Source of the DNA: Baylisascaris procyonis | Lineage: Eukaryota; Nematoda; Chromadorea; Rhabditida; Ascarididae | Assembly: GCA_037389465.1 (NCBI GenBank) | Contig: JAZARR010000200.1 | Span: forward strand, 324,001 to 388,000 | DNA: 64,000 bases | Direction: 5' to 3' | In this document: positions 1 to 18,125 of the stretch, in pieces | Numbering within the stretch: the stretch's first letter is position 1 | Layout: every line of letters starts with the position of its first letter | The notes under the pieces: model-generated | What the model was told of the DNA's origin: nothing | Database searches by the model: none | What the model saw: only the letters and a program-made list of their open reading frames with translations | Translations under genes and position numbers: made by a program

Positions 1-3
1 TAA

Positions 4-418
4 AAACAAAGGAATGAAGATAGAACAGGTAAATCCAAAAGAACTATTGCACAGCACCAACATGAGGGCTATAAAACAAATCCTCCAAAACATATTTGTC
101 GTCACGCATTCGAACATCTCCAGGAAGTGACTCATATCCGTTATAAATGTGTTCAATGAACAATCCTTTCCTTCACTTGCTGCAAGAAGATCGTTCCTCA
201 TTGATCCTCTAGCAATATCCTTTCACTTCATCATTTGCAAATATCACTCCTTATAAGAACTTGATAAAATATGACTGAATAATTGCAGGTGTTATTGTGA
301 GAACAACCCTAATGCAATCAGTTGCAAAGGAAATGGAAAAGGAAGGAAAGTACTAGAAGCAGAACAGGTAGGTAAATATGTGATAGAGTGCTCACAGATT
401 GTACGCGACCAGCAATGA
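4..418 (+). CDS. Possible 3' end of an unidentified plus-strand gene (two candidate exons)
   Basis: I do not recognise this product. Bases 4-159 form a stop-free frame ending in TGA, with a balanced composition that includes NPPKHICRHAFEHLQEV. A clean acceptor (ATTGCAG) ends at 288. From 289 two frames are open: one gives CYCENNPNAISCKGNGKGR and runs to TGA at 416-418, the other gives VIVRTTLMQSVAKEMEKEGK and stops at 354-356. A donor that would join the two pieces in phase exists near 145 but is weak (GTGTTC). The minus strand is also open over 1-180, so strand choice is uncertain. If real, this gene converges with WASH. It could instead be intronic sequence of a longer WASH gene. Confidence 0.22.
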
Positions 419-946
419 TACAGAACACTAAAGTTATGCAATATACTCTATCACACATGCCCACCTTATATGTTTCAATTAAAAGATGGAAGGAGGGGGT
501 TTCACTGCTCACAACTGTCAGCGAAATGGAACCCGAAATTGAGCAAACAGGTGAGGGAGGAGGAGGGGAGTGGGAGGGGAATCTGTCCATTCTTACGACC
601 AAATGCATGCAAAGGCTTTTCATTAATACTTTCTAAGACAAATACGAAAACATCTTCGAACATCCTGTCAGACTAACAATCGTTAAAAAACCTCTACTAA
701 GGGAAATCGAAGTTTTCAAAACGAGGAAATCTTCCATCTAGCACGTCACTCATTAAGGCACAATACAGCAAATCCACAAAACAGCCCACCACATAAAAAC
801 ATCTTCTCAGGGGTGATCAACTTCCGAACAACAAACACTATAAACCTCAGAACGTCCGGAAAAGAAATGGACACACTTCCAGAACACAGCGTCTCGTTAA
901 TGTATACCCTATGGAAAGTGATCAAAATTGCGATGCAAACACTTAC
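419..946. other. No supported gene; G-rich tract at 542-582
   Basis: Open frames on both strands overlap a purine tract (GAGGGAGGAGGAGGGGAG and neighbours) and have no splice context that I trust. If WASH continued to its VCA region inside the window it would be here on the minus strand, but I see no WH2-like or acidic tryptophan motif. Confidence 0.5.
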
Positions 947-3900
947 GTGGTGGGGGTGGAATTGTCGATCCTCCTGAAGTCACAGAAACCGGTTCTTGTG
1001 GTGAACTCGTCAATGAAGCCACTACGGCTTCCTTTTTTAATGGTCGATGAACTTCCCGTTTCGGTAGGATCGCCTCTGGCTCTTTTGCGTCCGAGGTAAG
1101 TGGAACTTGTGGCAGAGAGGCCCAACTGACTTCAGAAGCCCCAAAAGCATTCAACAAATCTGTTCCAGATGAGGGTATGACTGGTGCAAAAGTGATGTTT
1201 GGGAAGGTAAGGTCGGTCGCAATACCTGCAAAACCATTGGCTTCACATATAACGGCTATGACAAATCGCATAAACTTTAATAAGTCAGCCCTCACCTCTC
1301 CCACAAGCACTCTATTATAAAAAGGTATCAGTTCCCTTTGAGGATATGGACCTTTCTGAAAAAGAAAAATGAAGGAAACCACCCTGATGGCTCGGAATTA
1401 ATGCTTCCTAAGTTCCACTAGAATAGCGAAAGCTCTGATCAAATTCTACCCCGAGCACGATCCTTGTAACTTCAGGAACTCCAGACATAATTCCCAACTA
1501 ATTCTCACAATTATATTTATTTTCAAGCCAACCGCAATATTAAATTTATATCAATTATGGTTATCACTAATTCCATGCATAGTGTTATCAATAATTGCTA
1601 CTTCAGGAGCTCAATTCCAATAGCAATGAGTGCTTGACTTCGCGAACTTCATCTCTATCAGGTGTTACACTCATAAACTTGCTTATCTGTGGATTTACTG
1701 ACCGTATCCTACAACCAATAAATCAATAACACACAGCATAAAGAGTAATATGTATGAGCGAACAACCTGCTGGATAAGGAAATCTGCGATACGAAAGGAG
1801 CAAAATAGAGTTGAGGGACGGCAGACGAAGAAGGATGAAGGATGCAGCTCGAAATATACCTAAGACAGACAAAAGCAAGCAAACTAATTGCTGTTTTGTT
1901 GGTCAGCAAACATAAAAATTGTAAATAAAGCCCACCTGGCAAGTCAGGAAGGATATCAGGGAAGTCGAAATCCTGTAGCGATCCGAACTCAGGTTCATAT
2001 TGCAATGGGTCTACTTTTCCTTCGATGTTCAACGCCAGTGTTGAATTCTCTTCGGCAATGGCTGCATTCTGCGCAGCATTTAATTCAGCTCTTGATGCAG
2101 GACGGATCTTCAATTTGATTCGATTTATAACGCATTTCAATACGTTCACTTCAAAATACCTATCCGGTTATTAGAGAAGATTTTATTCAACAAACTTTAA
2201 AAAACCTTAAAAACTTATTTGAACTAATTAAAGCGCTTCTGGTGACGAATGCTGTCGAAATTGAACTTTCGAAACAAAATGGGAAATGAAGTTGCATTTT
2301 ACTTGAAGCAATTCGTTTTCATTAACACATTTTAAGCACCATTTCACTGCTTCAAGAATCAAACAACGAACGACAAACCAACAAAATTGATATGAGCTCC
2401 AGTTATAACCGTTTTAATTACCTTCGCATCACCCCTCCCCTTACAACACCTATAATTCGCACCTTCACCAAATAATACTATACCAACTCATAAGATTATC
2501 AAGACCACACCTCAATTCCTTAAATAAATTATTCTAATCTACCTTCATGCCAGTATTATCGAGTGGATCCATAAAGTCATTGCTCGTATAAACATTCAAT
2601 GACGTATTGAAGAGCAATAAATCGGCCACTGAACTTATATTCGGCGGTATGATTTGTTCTAAAAACAAAAAAACACTATATGCACACCTTTATGCACTTT
2701 TACATAAAAACTTCACAGGTATAAAGCTACCTTAATAATACTGAGGAACGAATATATGGAGGGATAGGGGGGGAGGGGGGTAATAAATATATTAAGGGAC
2801 AGTATGAATCGTCTCTGATGAGACTGTCGTCTCTACCCTCTGATGAGAGTGGCAATAATCACCAAATGCTACTGGTCCGTTCAAGAGTAATCTATGTTTA
2901 AGACTATTTTCTGGGGTTACAAGTCCGCTACAAACATTTTAGACAACAGAAAAGCATATAAATACCTGGTAAGGACCTCCATGGAGGGATCCGATTTTAC
3001 GCGAAAAAAAACGACTCAAAAATGGTTTTAATGGGTTATATTCTTAATATAAAGGACATGATACTATTAAACAATAAAATAACATTACTTATATGTCTGA
3101 ATCCCTCAGAAATCTTTCATTTTGAAAAAAAAATCCCTAATAAATACTGCTGAAGTTCGGGAGTTTTAGTGCAGCTACGCCCAAAAACGATTAACTTTCT
3201 TTTATTCTGTGAAAAATTCTATGATAAAATTCGTTTACTCATTCAATAATATTTTTGGAATGCATATGCTGCTTACTAGCTGTAGTTGCCACTTCTGAAA
3301 AAAAAGAAAAATAAATAATTAAGCGGAAAATGTCCCTCTAGAAACTAATTTAAAGGATAATTTTTAGAACCCCGCAAATATTCTCGCAACAAAAAATCAC
3401 AAAATGAACGACAAAAAGTTTTTGAATGAAGTATTTTTTGCGTCTCATAAATGAATAGTCTGCCTCCAATATCCCATTAACTGTCTTCCAATCGCCTCCT
3501 GTATATGCCCTAATCTAATCACGATGCCGTTGCCCGGTACTGTTACGTCTACCGGATGAACGTTCAGTATGAGCATTCTAACTGAAAATGTAAAACCCGG
3601 GGAAAAGGTTTAACCATGCAAAAAATATTCTTTAATAGGGGATTCCACCTATGCATAATCTCTCTTCCTACTGGCTTTCTCCTTTCCTCTAGGAGCTAGT
3701 GAAGTCATATAAGAATATGATAGAAGAGTACATACCAGGTTTTTGACTTTGTGAACGCTTCGCGTTAACGTGGAAGAATTTATTTTTTTCCGCGATGATA
3801 TTCCCAATATCTGGCTGCCTGTTCACAGCAATCGATCGGTCGTTACGTCTAGTCACACCATTTGTTCCATCGTCGAACGGAAAACCACGCACTCGTCGAA

Positions 3901-5879
3901 AAATTGCCGATGTTTTCTTCTGCTCATTGACCGGAAACCTCGCAGGTGCATACATCACTATCGCTTTATCCATCTAAATCAAAGCTATGCTTCAAATTAT
4001 GCTAATTATTGGAAATAGCCATATTGCATATGCAAATTCATCGTGATATCCGTTAAAGTTTTGTTATAACATTTGAAAACGACGCATCAGTTAGAAAATT
4101 GTGCCGGGAAGATGTGAAAAAACCTTACTTGAGTAGCAAACCCCCTCCCCTTCCTTCCCCACCTCCCCCCCCCCCCACCTTAGTAGCCTTATATACTCCA
4201 CTCAAAAAGGTGTCAGCTCTCTATTGCCCTATTTATGTACATCATTTTACTTTAATCAACCAAATATTCGTTGTAATCAAATGTCTCTTCACTTCATTTC
4301 CATTTGCTCCAATTTAATGCTTCGTCGATCCAGTCGTTTGCTGCAGTTTTCTTAAATGGTCACTTCATTTTATGGCACAATTGTGGAGAACGATGGTACC
4401 CTGGGTGCGAACCAAGAACGGAGTTGAGCTGCTGCCCCACATTGCGTACGCACCACTACCGTACTCTATACTCTGCAAACGAATGCTAACCATATCACAA
4501 AAACTTGAAAACTTGTAATATAAATAAGCAAATTTTTTTCCCTATTATTCAACTAAGAGTGTCAAATAATGTCCCTATGCAAAATTTTAGCTCAAAGGGG
4601 AAGTACACTTGCTGCATGGGCCATCGTTCAGTGCAATCTTTGATTAGTCCAACACAGATGGCCCATCCAGCAAGTACACTTCCCATTTTTCATTTAATCT
4701 GAAATTTTACATAGGGATATTATTTGACACTCTAAGTTGAATGATGGGAAAAAATGCCTGTTTCTTTCACAAGTTTCCGAGTTTCTATAATGAGCATTAG
4801 TATTCGCCTGCAGAGGGCAGAGTACAGTAGTTGTGCGTACGCAGTGTTGGGAACGACTTCAGCTCCGCTCGCAGTTCGCAGTGCCATCGTTCTCCGCAAT
4901 TATGCCCATTTTACTGCATGTCTTTCTCCCTACTGTCTGTTCTGGGATTCTTCTACTCTATTCAAACATTTTGGCGGATATTGCTGCCACCCATCTAAAC
5001 TTCCTAACTCCTTCCCTCGTCACTGAATCCTTCATTTTTGTCATTCCCTCGGATCCATTTGTTGGCTTCTCATTTGCCCAATTCGGTTGCCTTATGTTTC
5101 TTTCCACTCTTCCCTCTGCCATTACTAACAGCTTTGGCACATTAACAACATTTAAGTCTTATCTGAATAAACGAAATGACAAGCAACTCGATACCGTGAC
5201 GAATATAAACCACCTTGCAAATAAAGGACCTCTCCTCAGGGATAGTTATGGGCAAAGGAGGTTCTATTCAAGTGATTGAGACATATTTTATTACACCTTT
5301 TCTACACCTGTCTGATTAACAATAAAAATTAAGCAGCAAAACTACCAACGCTTGCCGTTTATTCGCTGACCGCTTATAAGTAATATTCACCTCGAGGAAG
5401 AACTCATCGAAGAAACCTCTAGCAAGACCAGGTTTAACCTGTCCTTCCAACCGGATTTAAATTGGTTCCATTTCCTACCAGCAGACTGGCTTTGATACAA
5501 TCCTGAACTGTTGCCCGAGTGGAATCGGCCTTAACCAATTTCTGAACAATCATCAGCTATAATAACTGGCCGGGCTCCGATCGCAACGGGGATCGATTCC
5601 AAAATTAAAATTAGTGAAACTGATACAAAGAAACAAAAAAGACAGGAAAAAATTCCAGCTTACATTTCTAATAGCGTCCACCTTCCTTAAGACTTCATTG
5701 ATATGCGCATCCACACGGGCCATGTGTTCATCGAACGCCCTCAATCGTGTAGATATACTATCGAAGATCCGATCCGAGACTGATATCAGTTGATTGATGG
5801 AGTCAATCACCTGCTCCAGTGCCTCCGTTCTGTCTGCATCACTACCGACCAACTCAACCGACATCATTTCCATCGTCAT
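947..5879 (-). CDS. wash-1: WASH complex subunit 1 (WASH1), five exons, 3' end missing
   Basis: WASH activates the Arp2/3 complex on endosomes and, within the WASH complex, drives actin-dependent sorting and scission. Exons on the minus strand: 5879-5664, 3973-3736, 2658-2543, 2107-1936, 1225-947. All phases match (0, 1, 0, 1, then open at phase 1), giving 340 residues. Exon 1 (residues 1-72) is the N-terminal coiled coil, with VELVGSDADRTEALEQV aligning to the family's YAVPLIQPDLRREEAVQQM segment. Exon 2 begins DKAIVMYAPARFP, matching KAIKVFSSAKYPAP. Exon 3 carries PPNISSVADLLLFNTSLNVY, almost the vertebrate SNISSVSSLLLFNTTENLY. Exons 4 and 5 join as LPDLPGIATDLTF (family LPDLPGIANDLMY). Exon 5 ends in IPPPP, the start of the poly-proline region, at a GTAAGT donor. 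The ATG at 5879 lies 23 nt after an acceptor (TTGCAG), consistent with SL trans-splicing. The VCA end was not found. The exon 4 acceptor (AAATTGAAG) is atypical. Homology calls are from memory of the family. Confidence 0.87.
4363..4915. repeat. Large imperfect inverted repeat (foldback element) in WASH intron 1
   Basis: The left arm (about 4363-4625) is matched in reverse complement by the right arm (about 4657-4915), with a 31-base spacer. Paired landmarks include GGGAAGTACACTTGCTG near 4600 with its complement near 4670, AGAGTGTCAAATAAT at 4556 with ATTATTTGACACTCT near 4720, GCGTACGCAC at 4444 with GTGCGTACGC near 4833, and GGAGAACGATGG at 4386 with CCATCGTTCTCC near 4884. The arms differ by substitutions and small indels, so this is an old foldback, possibly a MITE or a folded duplication. 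As it lies inside the WASH primary transcript, it would form a long RNA hairpin. Confidence 0.85.
4890..5279 (+). other. Open frame beside the foldback, doubtful as a gene
   Basis: A 148-codon frame (4833-5279) begins inside the right foldback arm and runs to TGA at 5277-5279. It reads as hydrophobic N-terminal sequence followed by a polar tail. I recognise no domain. It sits antisense in the first WASH intron and shares its start with the repeat, so it may be remnant mobile DNA rather than a gene. Confidence 0.15.
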
Positions 5880-6297
5880 GACTTCAGAAGCGGAAGCGTT
5901 CACTGCAACACACCAAGGATAAAAGAGACACCCCAGTACAGCATACCGAATTTTGATTCCTCGTTCATTCATTCCTGGTTCGAAACAATATAACTTTTCT
6001 CGAGCTTGAACTTTTCACGTCTAAGAATGGCGATACAGAAAACACAATAGAGAGACACTAGTGAATGTGAAAAAACTTCGGTAGCTCTAAATAGCCTGAG
6101 AGCTTGGCTAGGAACTCACATAAGGGTATTTCGGAAGAGTTTCAATTGGCTGTTAAGCTGGTCTAAAGCACGGCTTGCAAGAAATCCATGCTAGTCGGTC
6201 GCTTATCCCTAAGATAAGTTCCGTGAATGCCTACCTATCATCCCCCTCCCCACCTATCGTTTGGCACGGAAATTTTTCTTTTTGATTCTTTAGGAAG

Positions 6298-7380
6298 TGT
6301 CGCGGCTTCGCGCGAGTGAATGAGTGCGTAGAAATAAATAAAGTGAAAGATGATTAAAGCTTCAAAAGTTAGTTTTGCGGACGTGAGAAAGTTATAAGAA
6401 ACGAAGTAGTGCAAATGGATTATGAAAGTGAGATTGTTAGTCGGCCACTCAGAAGTGTTGAGCTCAAAGAGAGGGCAACGCGCGTGGGAAGCTCACAAGG
6501 CATGGGAGAGCTTTGTTTCTCAAAAAGTGCATGAGGACATGCGCATCAAGTCATCCCATGAACAATGTTAATTGTCAACTCAACTAACGGCACAAAGAAG
6601 GGGCGGACCATAAGCTTCAAGAAAGTGTCAGCAGGAAGGCTATATAAACAAACCCCAAAAGTTCGGTAACTGTACAATGTGTAAAGTGAATCGGTGTTGT
6701 GCGCTTAACGTTTTGGCTTATGAATAAGTATGTGTATTCTTTCCGTCGGGTTATAAGAAGTTATAACATTACGTACTTGTCTTATAACCATATATGAGTT
6801 TACTTAATCACATGTTAACCTACTATCATATTATCCTTTACTGTTGATATGTAAATGTTTCTGCGTCGCGTTTTGATTGTTTAAATGCGAATAAAGGTTT
6901 AATTACCCAAGTTTGAGGCGTGGCTCACACAGCAGTGGAAAGGTGCACAAGGCGGTTGCACCAACAGCATCTGATATTGGTATTCTAAGAGCAGCCACCT
7001 CAGCGTGAAGTATTCTTGGGTAACTGACAGAATCCCAAAAGGTGGTCATTGGCGAGCGGAAGGCGTCATTAAAATCGGAGTGTCGCGACAAGTAGACGGG
7101 TCACAGAAGGGAGCTCAGTGGACAGAATCGTCGACTCCAGCGGAGATTGTGGTTGGATCGACGCCAGTGGCAAAGAGACAGGTCGACGGTGGATCAGGAA
7201 CGCCACGCGTCAACTCGGAACTGACTAAACCTGGCACCGAGAAGCGATCAGCAGTTCAATCGACATCGGACAGCGACAGTAACGTAGGCCAATTGTTAAA
7301 CAGTAATTTTCCTTTGTTTTATTCGTTTTCTATTGTTTGTTCACGAATCTTTGGGGTCAAACTAACATACATAATCTAAT
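6298..7380 (+). mobile_element. GC-richer retroelement-like segment containing an SL1 copy
   Basis: Composition rises well above the flanks between about 6298 and 7290. The segment starts at TGTCGCGG and has CGCGACA at 7084-7090, a 7-base terminal inverted match of TG...CA type. In between are a TATATAA box (6644), an AATAAA signal (6890) and, directly after it, the SL1 sequence. A 124-codon plus-strand frame (7005-7379) is rich in Ser, Thr and charged residues and includes VSRQVDGSQKGAQWTES. It has no recognisable domain but could be the start of a gag-like protein. The segment TTGGCGAGCGG near 7049 resembles leader sequence downstream of an LTR. No reverse transcriptase or second LTR is visible, so this is at most a solo LTR or fragment. 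A processed copy of a trans-spliced mRNA is the alternative. Confidence 0.4.
6896..6917 (+). other. Exact copy of the nematode SL1 spliced-leader sequence
   Basis: The 22 bases read GGTTTAATTACC followed by CAAGTTTGAG, identical to the SL1 leader that nematodes trans-splice onto mRNA 5' ends. In an SL RNA gene the leader is followed by a GT donor and a snRNA body. Here it is followed by GCGTGGCTCACACAG, with no GT and no Sm-site context, so this is not an SL RNA gene. It looks like the leader-exon junction of a spliced transcript fixed in DNA by reverse transcription. Confidence 0.88.
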
Positions 7381-7440
7381 TATTGACCACCTTCACACAT
7401 ACACACTACACACACCCACCAACAAAAAGGGTGGTCAATA
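7381..7440. repeat. 11-bp perfect inverted repeat (hairpin)
   Basis: TATTGACCACC at 7381-7391 is exactly complementary to GGTGGTCAATA at 7430-7440, separated by 38 bases of CA-rich sequence. It closes the GC-richer insertion and may mark its edge. It could be the terminal repeat of a very short element or an RNA hairpin. Confidence 0.7.
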
Positions 7441-8037
7441 CAGGAAGGCAGGGTGAGGAGAGATTTTTTTAATTGTTGTGGTTGTATAAAATTTGAGTGA
7501 CACGTTTAATTTGACCCGAAAAGATTTAATTTTATTGAAAGTCGGCAAATTCAACACGAGAGATATCTTTTACCAACCACTATATAAAGAAGGAGGAGTA
7601 CATTTGATAACATAAAGCAAACATTCCGCAGATATCTCAGCAAAACTACCATCAATCCATTAAGGAACAGGGACCAGTCACGTTCCCGTAAGCCCATCTC
7701 CCCCTTTTCTCCCATCCTTTCAAATCTACCCACCAAAGTCACTCGACCACTTACGTTAGGATGGGGGGGGGGGGAGGAGGGTGGGAGGAATGGTCGAGGG
7801 GAGTGATGCCTAACGTTCTCACCCCCTCTTCAAGCCTTCAACACAAATTCAGCCACACCAACTTTCGCAATCACAACCCAATCAATGCCAAGCCATCTAT
7901 TACACTATTTGGAGTAACCAATGATGCGATGTTCCCTCTCAGCCATAGATCAAAATTATTTCTCCCACGTCTTCATCTCATCTTCCATTTGAATACTTCA
8001 ATGAGTGCCAAATATCGATCTTTCACGTTACTGAAAA
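7441..8037. other. Intergenic; G12 run at 7762-7773
   Basis: No gene supported. Contains a homopolymer G tract followed by GAGGAGGGTGGGAGG, one of many such tracts in the window. The open frames on either strand across 7551-8093 have no splice context or recognisable domain. Confidence 0.4.
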
Positions 8038-8203
8038 GATTAGTAGTGTATGAAAGTAATATGAAGACTTTCATTTGTAATTTTGTAATTTAAAAGTAAG
8101 CCGAAAACTGAAGATTGCTCGATTAGTAGTGTATGAAAGTAATATGAAGACTTTCATTTGTAATTTTGTAATTTAAAAGTAAACCGAAAACTGAAGATTG
8201 CTC
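8038..8203. repeat. Tandem duplication, 2 x 83 bp
   Basis: Bases 8038-8120 and 8121-8203 are head-to-tail copies that both start GATTAGTAGTGTATGAAAG and end GAAGATTGCTC. I found only one difference (AGTAAGCC versus AGTAAACC), so the duplication is recent. Confidence 0.9.
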
Positions 8204-8404
8204 GCAGTTCAAAATTACGTCCAAAATATTCACTTATTATCATGGCTCATACAACCAGCATTTGATCTTTGATGCAATAAAAAGAAATATCGTTTTTTTC
8301 CTCGGCGACTGATGCTTACAATTGAGCAGAGATATTGTTGGAGATGTGTTCTACATTGGTAAGTACAAGTAATTTAAATGTGAACATGTTTTCCTATAAT
8401 TAGG

Positions 8405-8480
8405 CTCCAAACATTAAAGCTCAGTTGGTTAAGCTTCTGAGCGATAAATTAAATACGAAGGTTTGAGTAATATTGGTGGA
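8405..8480 (+). ncRNA. tRNA-like remnant (A-box region of a SINE or pseudo-tRNA)
   Basis: AAAGCTCAGTTGGTTAAGC is a good D-arm with an RNA polymerase III A-box. About 35 bases downstream GGTTTGAGTAAT resembles a decayed B-box/T-loop (GGTTCGANNCC). The acceptor stem does not pair and the T arm is degenerate, so it is not a working tRNA. It is more likely a tRNA-derived repeat. Confidence 0.3.
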
Positions 8481-8989
8481 ACAGTTTTCTCATTGTTGTC
8501 CTATTCGTGTTCGAAAAGATATGCCAACTGCGTCAGATGTCCGTATAAACCACCTTATTAACAGTTCCTTCTTCTTCTGAACCCACCAAAACCTGTGGCG
8601 CTATGGTGCTCTCCCCTTAATACCTCTAGTGGGGCATAGAATAGACTGATAGAGTAAAGTCACAATACTATTTTATAAAACCTACGAGTAGCAGTACTAA
8701 ATTGTGAAGTCACTTTGAGGACGGCAATGAGAGAGGATATGGAGAGGTGAAGGGTTCGGAGAAACGGATACAGAAGCGATGAGGTAACAATTTGAAAGAA
8801 ATAACTGAAAAAAAAGAAAAAAACTTTAAATATTTAAGAATTATTCAGCTATTTCTTGTTTTTTAGAAGAAAAATACAGAAAACGACGAACTTTAAGTCC
8901 ACTGGTTACAAGAAAAAATGTTTTAAAATTTACTTTCCCAAAAAAATACCCCAACAGTACTATGGGTCATCTTTGAAAGCCAACAGTCT

Positions 8990-9021
8990 CCCCTCCCCCA
9001 CTGACCCCCCCCCCCCCATTT
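8990..9021. repeat. C-rich tract upstream of the amylase gene
   Basis: CTCCCCTCCCCCACTGACCC followed by a run of C. It is a member of the window-wide family of G-run/C-run tracts, able to form a G-quadruplex on the minus strand. The rest of 8500-9870 shows only AT-rich sequence without supported genes. Confidence 0.5.
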
Positions 9022-9873
9022 TAAAACTACCCGTACACCGAAGTCCTCACTGTATACTAGGTAGGTAGCATAAAGAAGCATGCTATGAGAGGGAACCGCT
9101 GAAATGTGCAAAATAAATTAGTACAGCAATCATTGAACACCGATTCTACGATCGATCGCCTTTTTTTCTCAGGCAGCTGTTTACTGAGTAGTTTAGAAGA
9201 TCCTCCTTTCTGCTCTTTCATAAAGCGTTAAACTTTATTTTTTTTTTTGCCTTTTTATATTGTTATTATTAGATAGTAAAAAATTTTTCGAACCCTAATT
9301 GAAATTTTTAATAAAAAAAGTTTTTCAAAAATCGCCTGAAATTTTTTTATAAATAAAATTTTTATATTTGAAAAAAAAAAATTCCACTCGCTACAAATTA
9401 CTTTATTCCTCACAATCTATAATTATTATTCTACAATGAAATTGCCTTTTTTACAGCTAGTCAGCTGGAACTCCGAATGTTAAGGACCATAATAGTTGTG
9501 GGAATATTTTATTTCCAGTCAATCTTCACCGCATTCCCTCTCCACCCTTCAGCATCCACCGTCCTCTCCCCCTCTCTTCATTGCGAGTAATGGTACTTTA
9601 CTATATGAAAGGTTTCTCTTTTCCATTCAAATGATTCATTTCAATAGAAACTATAATAACCGAAGGGTGCAACTACGGAGGTAACCTAAAATCGACCTAA
9701 AATCCTCCTTGTTTCCCGGAAAGTAATTCAATTTTGTGGCTGACAATAACTAATGAATGGCAAAAATTGATCACAAAAGATAAGTGGACGACTTCTATGC
9801 ACAAATAAGCGGATAAATAGATAGATGAACATCAATATTTTTTGAATATATGTAGTTGGAATTATCTATTTTC

Positions 9874-9884
9874 AGGTAAGACCA
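9874..9884 (+). promoter_or_regulatory. Probable SL trans-splice acceptor of the amylase mRNA
   Basis: TATTTTCAG ends at 9875, and nine bases later comes the amylase ATG at 9885. A nematode consensus acceptor this close to a start codon, with no recognisable upstream coding exon, is the expected signature of trans-splicing. The nine bases read GTAAGACCA, so the acceptor is immediately followed by a donor-like GTAAG. Confidence 0.5.
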
Positions 9885-17392
<7,508 letters not shown>

Positions 17393-17881
17393 TGAATAAT
17401 ATTACAAAGGCCATAATGGATTCTATTAACACGAAATGATGTGTATGAATTAATCTCAACTGTTGATGAATAAACCAGTTGAAATAACAAATATTTTGCA
17501 TTCACAAATATCACTTACACAAAAAAATTGCAGATAAGGAAAAGGTAATCCACGAAAGAAAAGACTCACCTTTGGGAGTATGCTTCAAATGATGTTGAAC
17601 GATTGGTGTTGATCGGTTCCCTCTACTCTGTTTGATCCCTCTTTCCGATCTGCTCAATTATACTGATATCTCGATATAAAACGTTCTACGAGAACTTCGC
17701 CTGAAACTAATATTGCATGATAGAACATGGATTGAAAGTAATTCTATACCTTTGAAATTGCTGCTTTACGAAACTGTTATTCAGCTCAATAAGGAATACA
17801 TGAAATATTCATGACAATTCTAAACATTCATATTAACTGAAAATATTCATCCTATATATACATATACATAATTCATAGTTT
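17393..17881. other. Amylase 3' flank
   Basis: Contains an AATAAA at 17470 (GATGAATAAACC), 78 bases after the stop codon, a likely cleavage signal. No further gene seen. Confidence 0.5.
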
Positions 17882-18067
17882 AATATTGCTTACTACGCGG
17901 TCGATTTAAAGAAGGCTCCGACCAGACTATCTGGCTTCGTTCTACAGAATCACTCCAACGAGGAGCCTTATAGGGATGAAAGGCGGTGGAGCAAGTTGGA
18001 ACCTCCTCTTGAGTGGAACAATGATGAATCCACTCGTCAGTATCCGACGGGCAGGAGATTAGCCTAA
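17882..18067 (+). pseudogene. Short open frame within a dispersed repeat, possible element remnant
   Basis: A 61-codon frame ends at TAA 18065-18067 and has no start codon. It includes APTRLSGFVLQNHSNEEPY and ends WNNDESTRQYPTGRRLA. I do not recognise it. The last part and the following bases (about 18044-18125) reappear, diverged, at about 24331-24420, sharing CTAAGCCCTAAC and GATATGAAG in the same spacing. That suggests the 3' end of a dispersed element, perhaps a non-LTR retrotransposon tail. It could also be a real 3' exon. Confidence 0.3.
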
Positions 18068-18125
18068 GCCCTAACTTTCATGCTTCCTTATAACTTCACT
18101 TAAGCGGAAGTGGAAGCGATATGAA

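Noticed and set aside
1..180. Minus-strand frame GSMRNDLLAASEGKDC as a WASH VCA/WH2 end
   Set aside because: A phase-1 acceptor exists (TTCTTGCAG), but the sequence lacks the WH2 and acidic Trp features, and the plus strand is also open.
6896..7000. SL1 RNA gene
   Set aside because: The leader is not followed by GT nor by an snRNA body with a Sm site.
8038..8203. CRISPR-like repeat
   Set aside because: Only two abutting 83-bp units without spacers; a simple tandem duplication in a eukaryotic genome.
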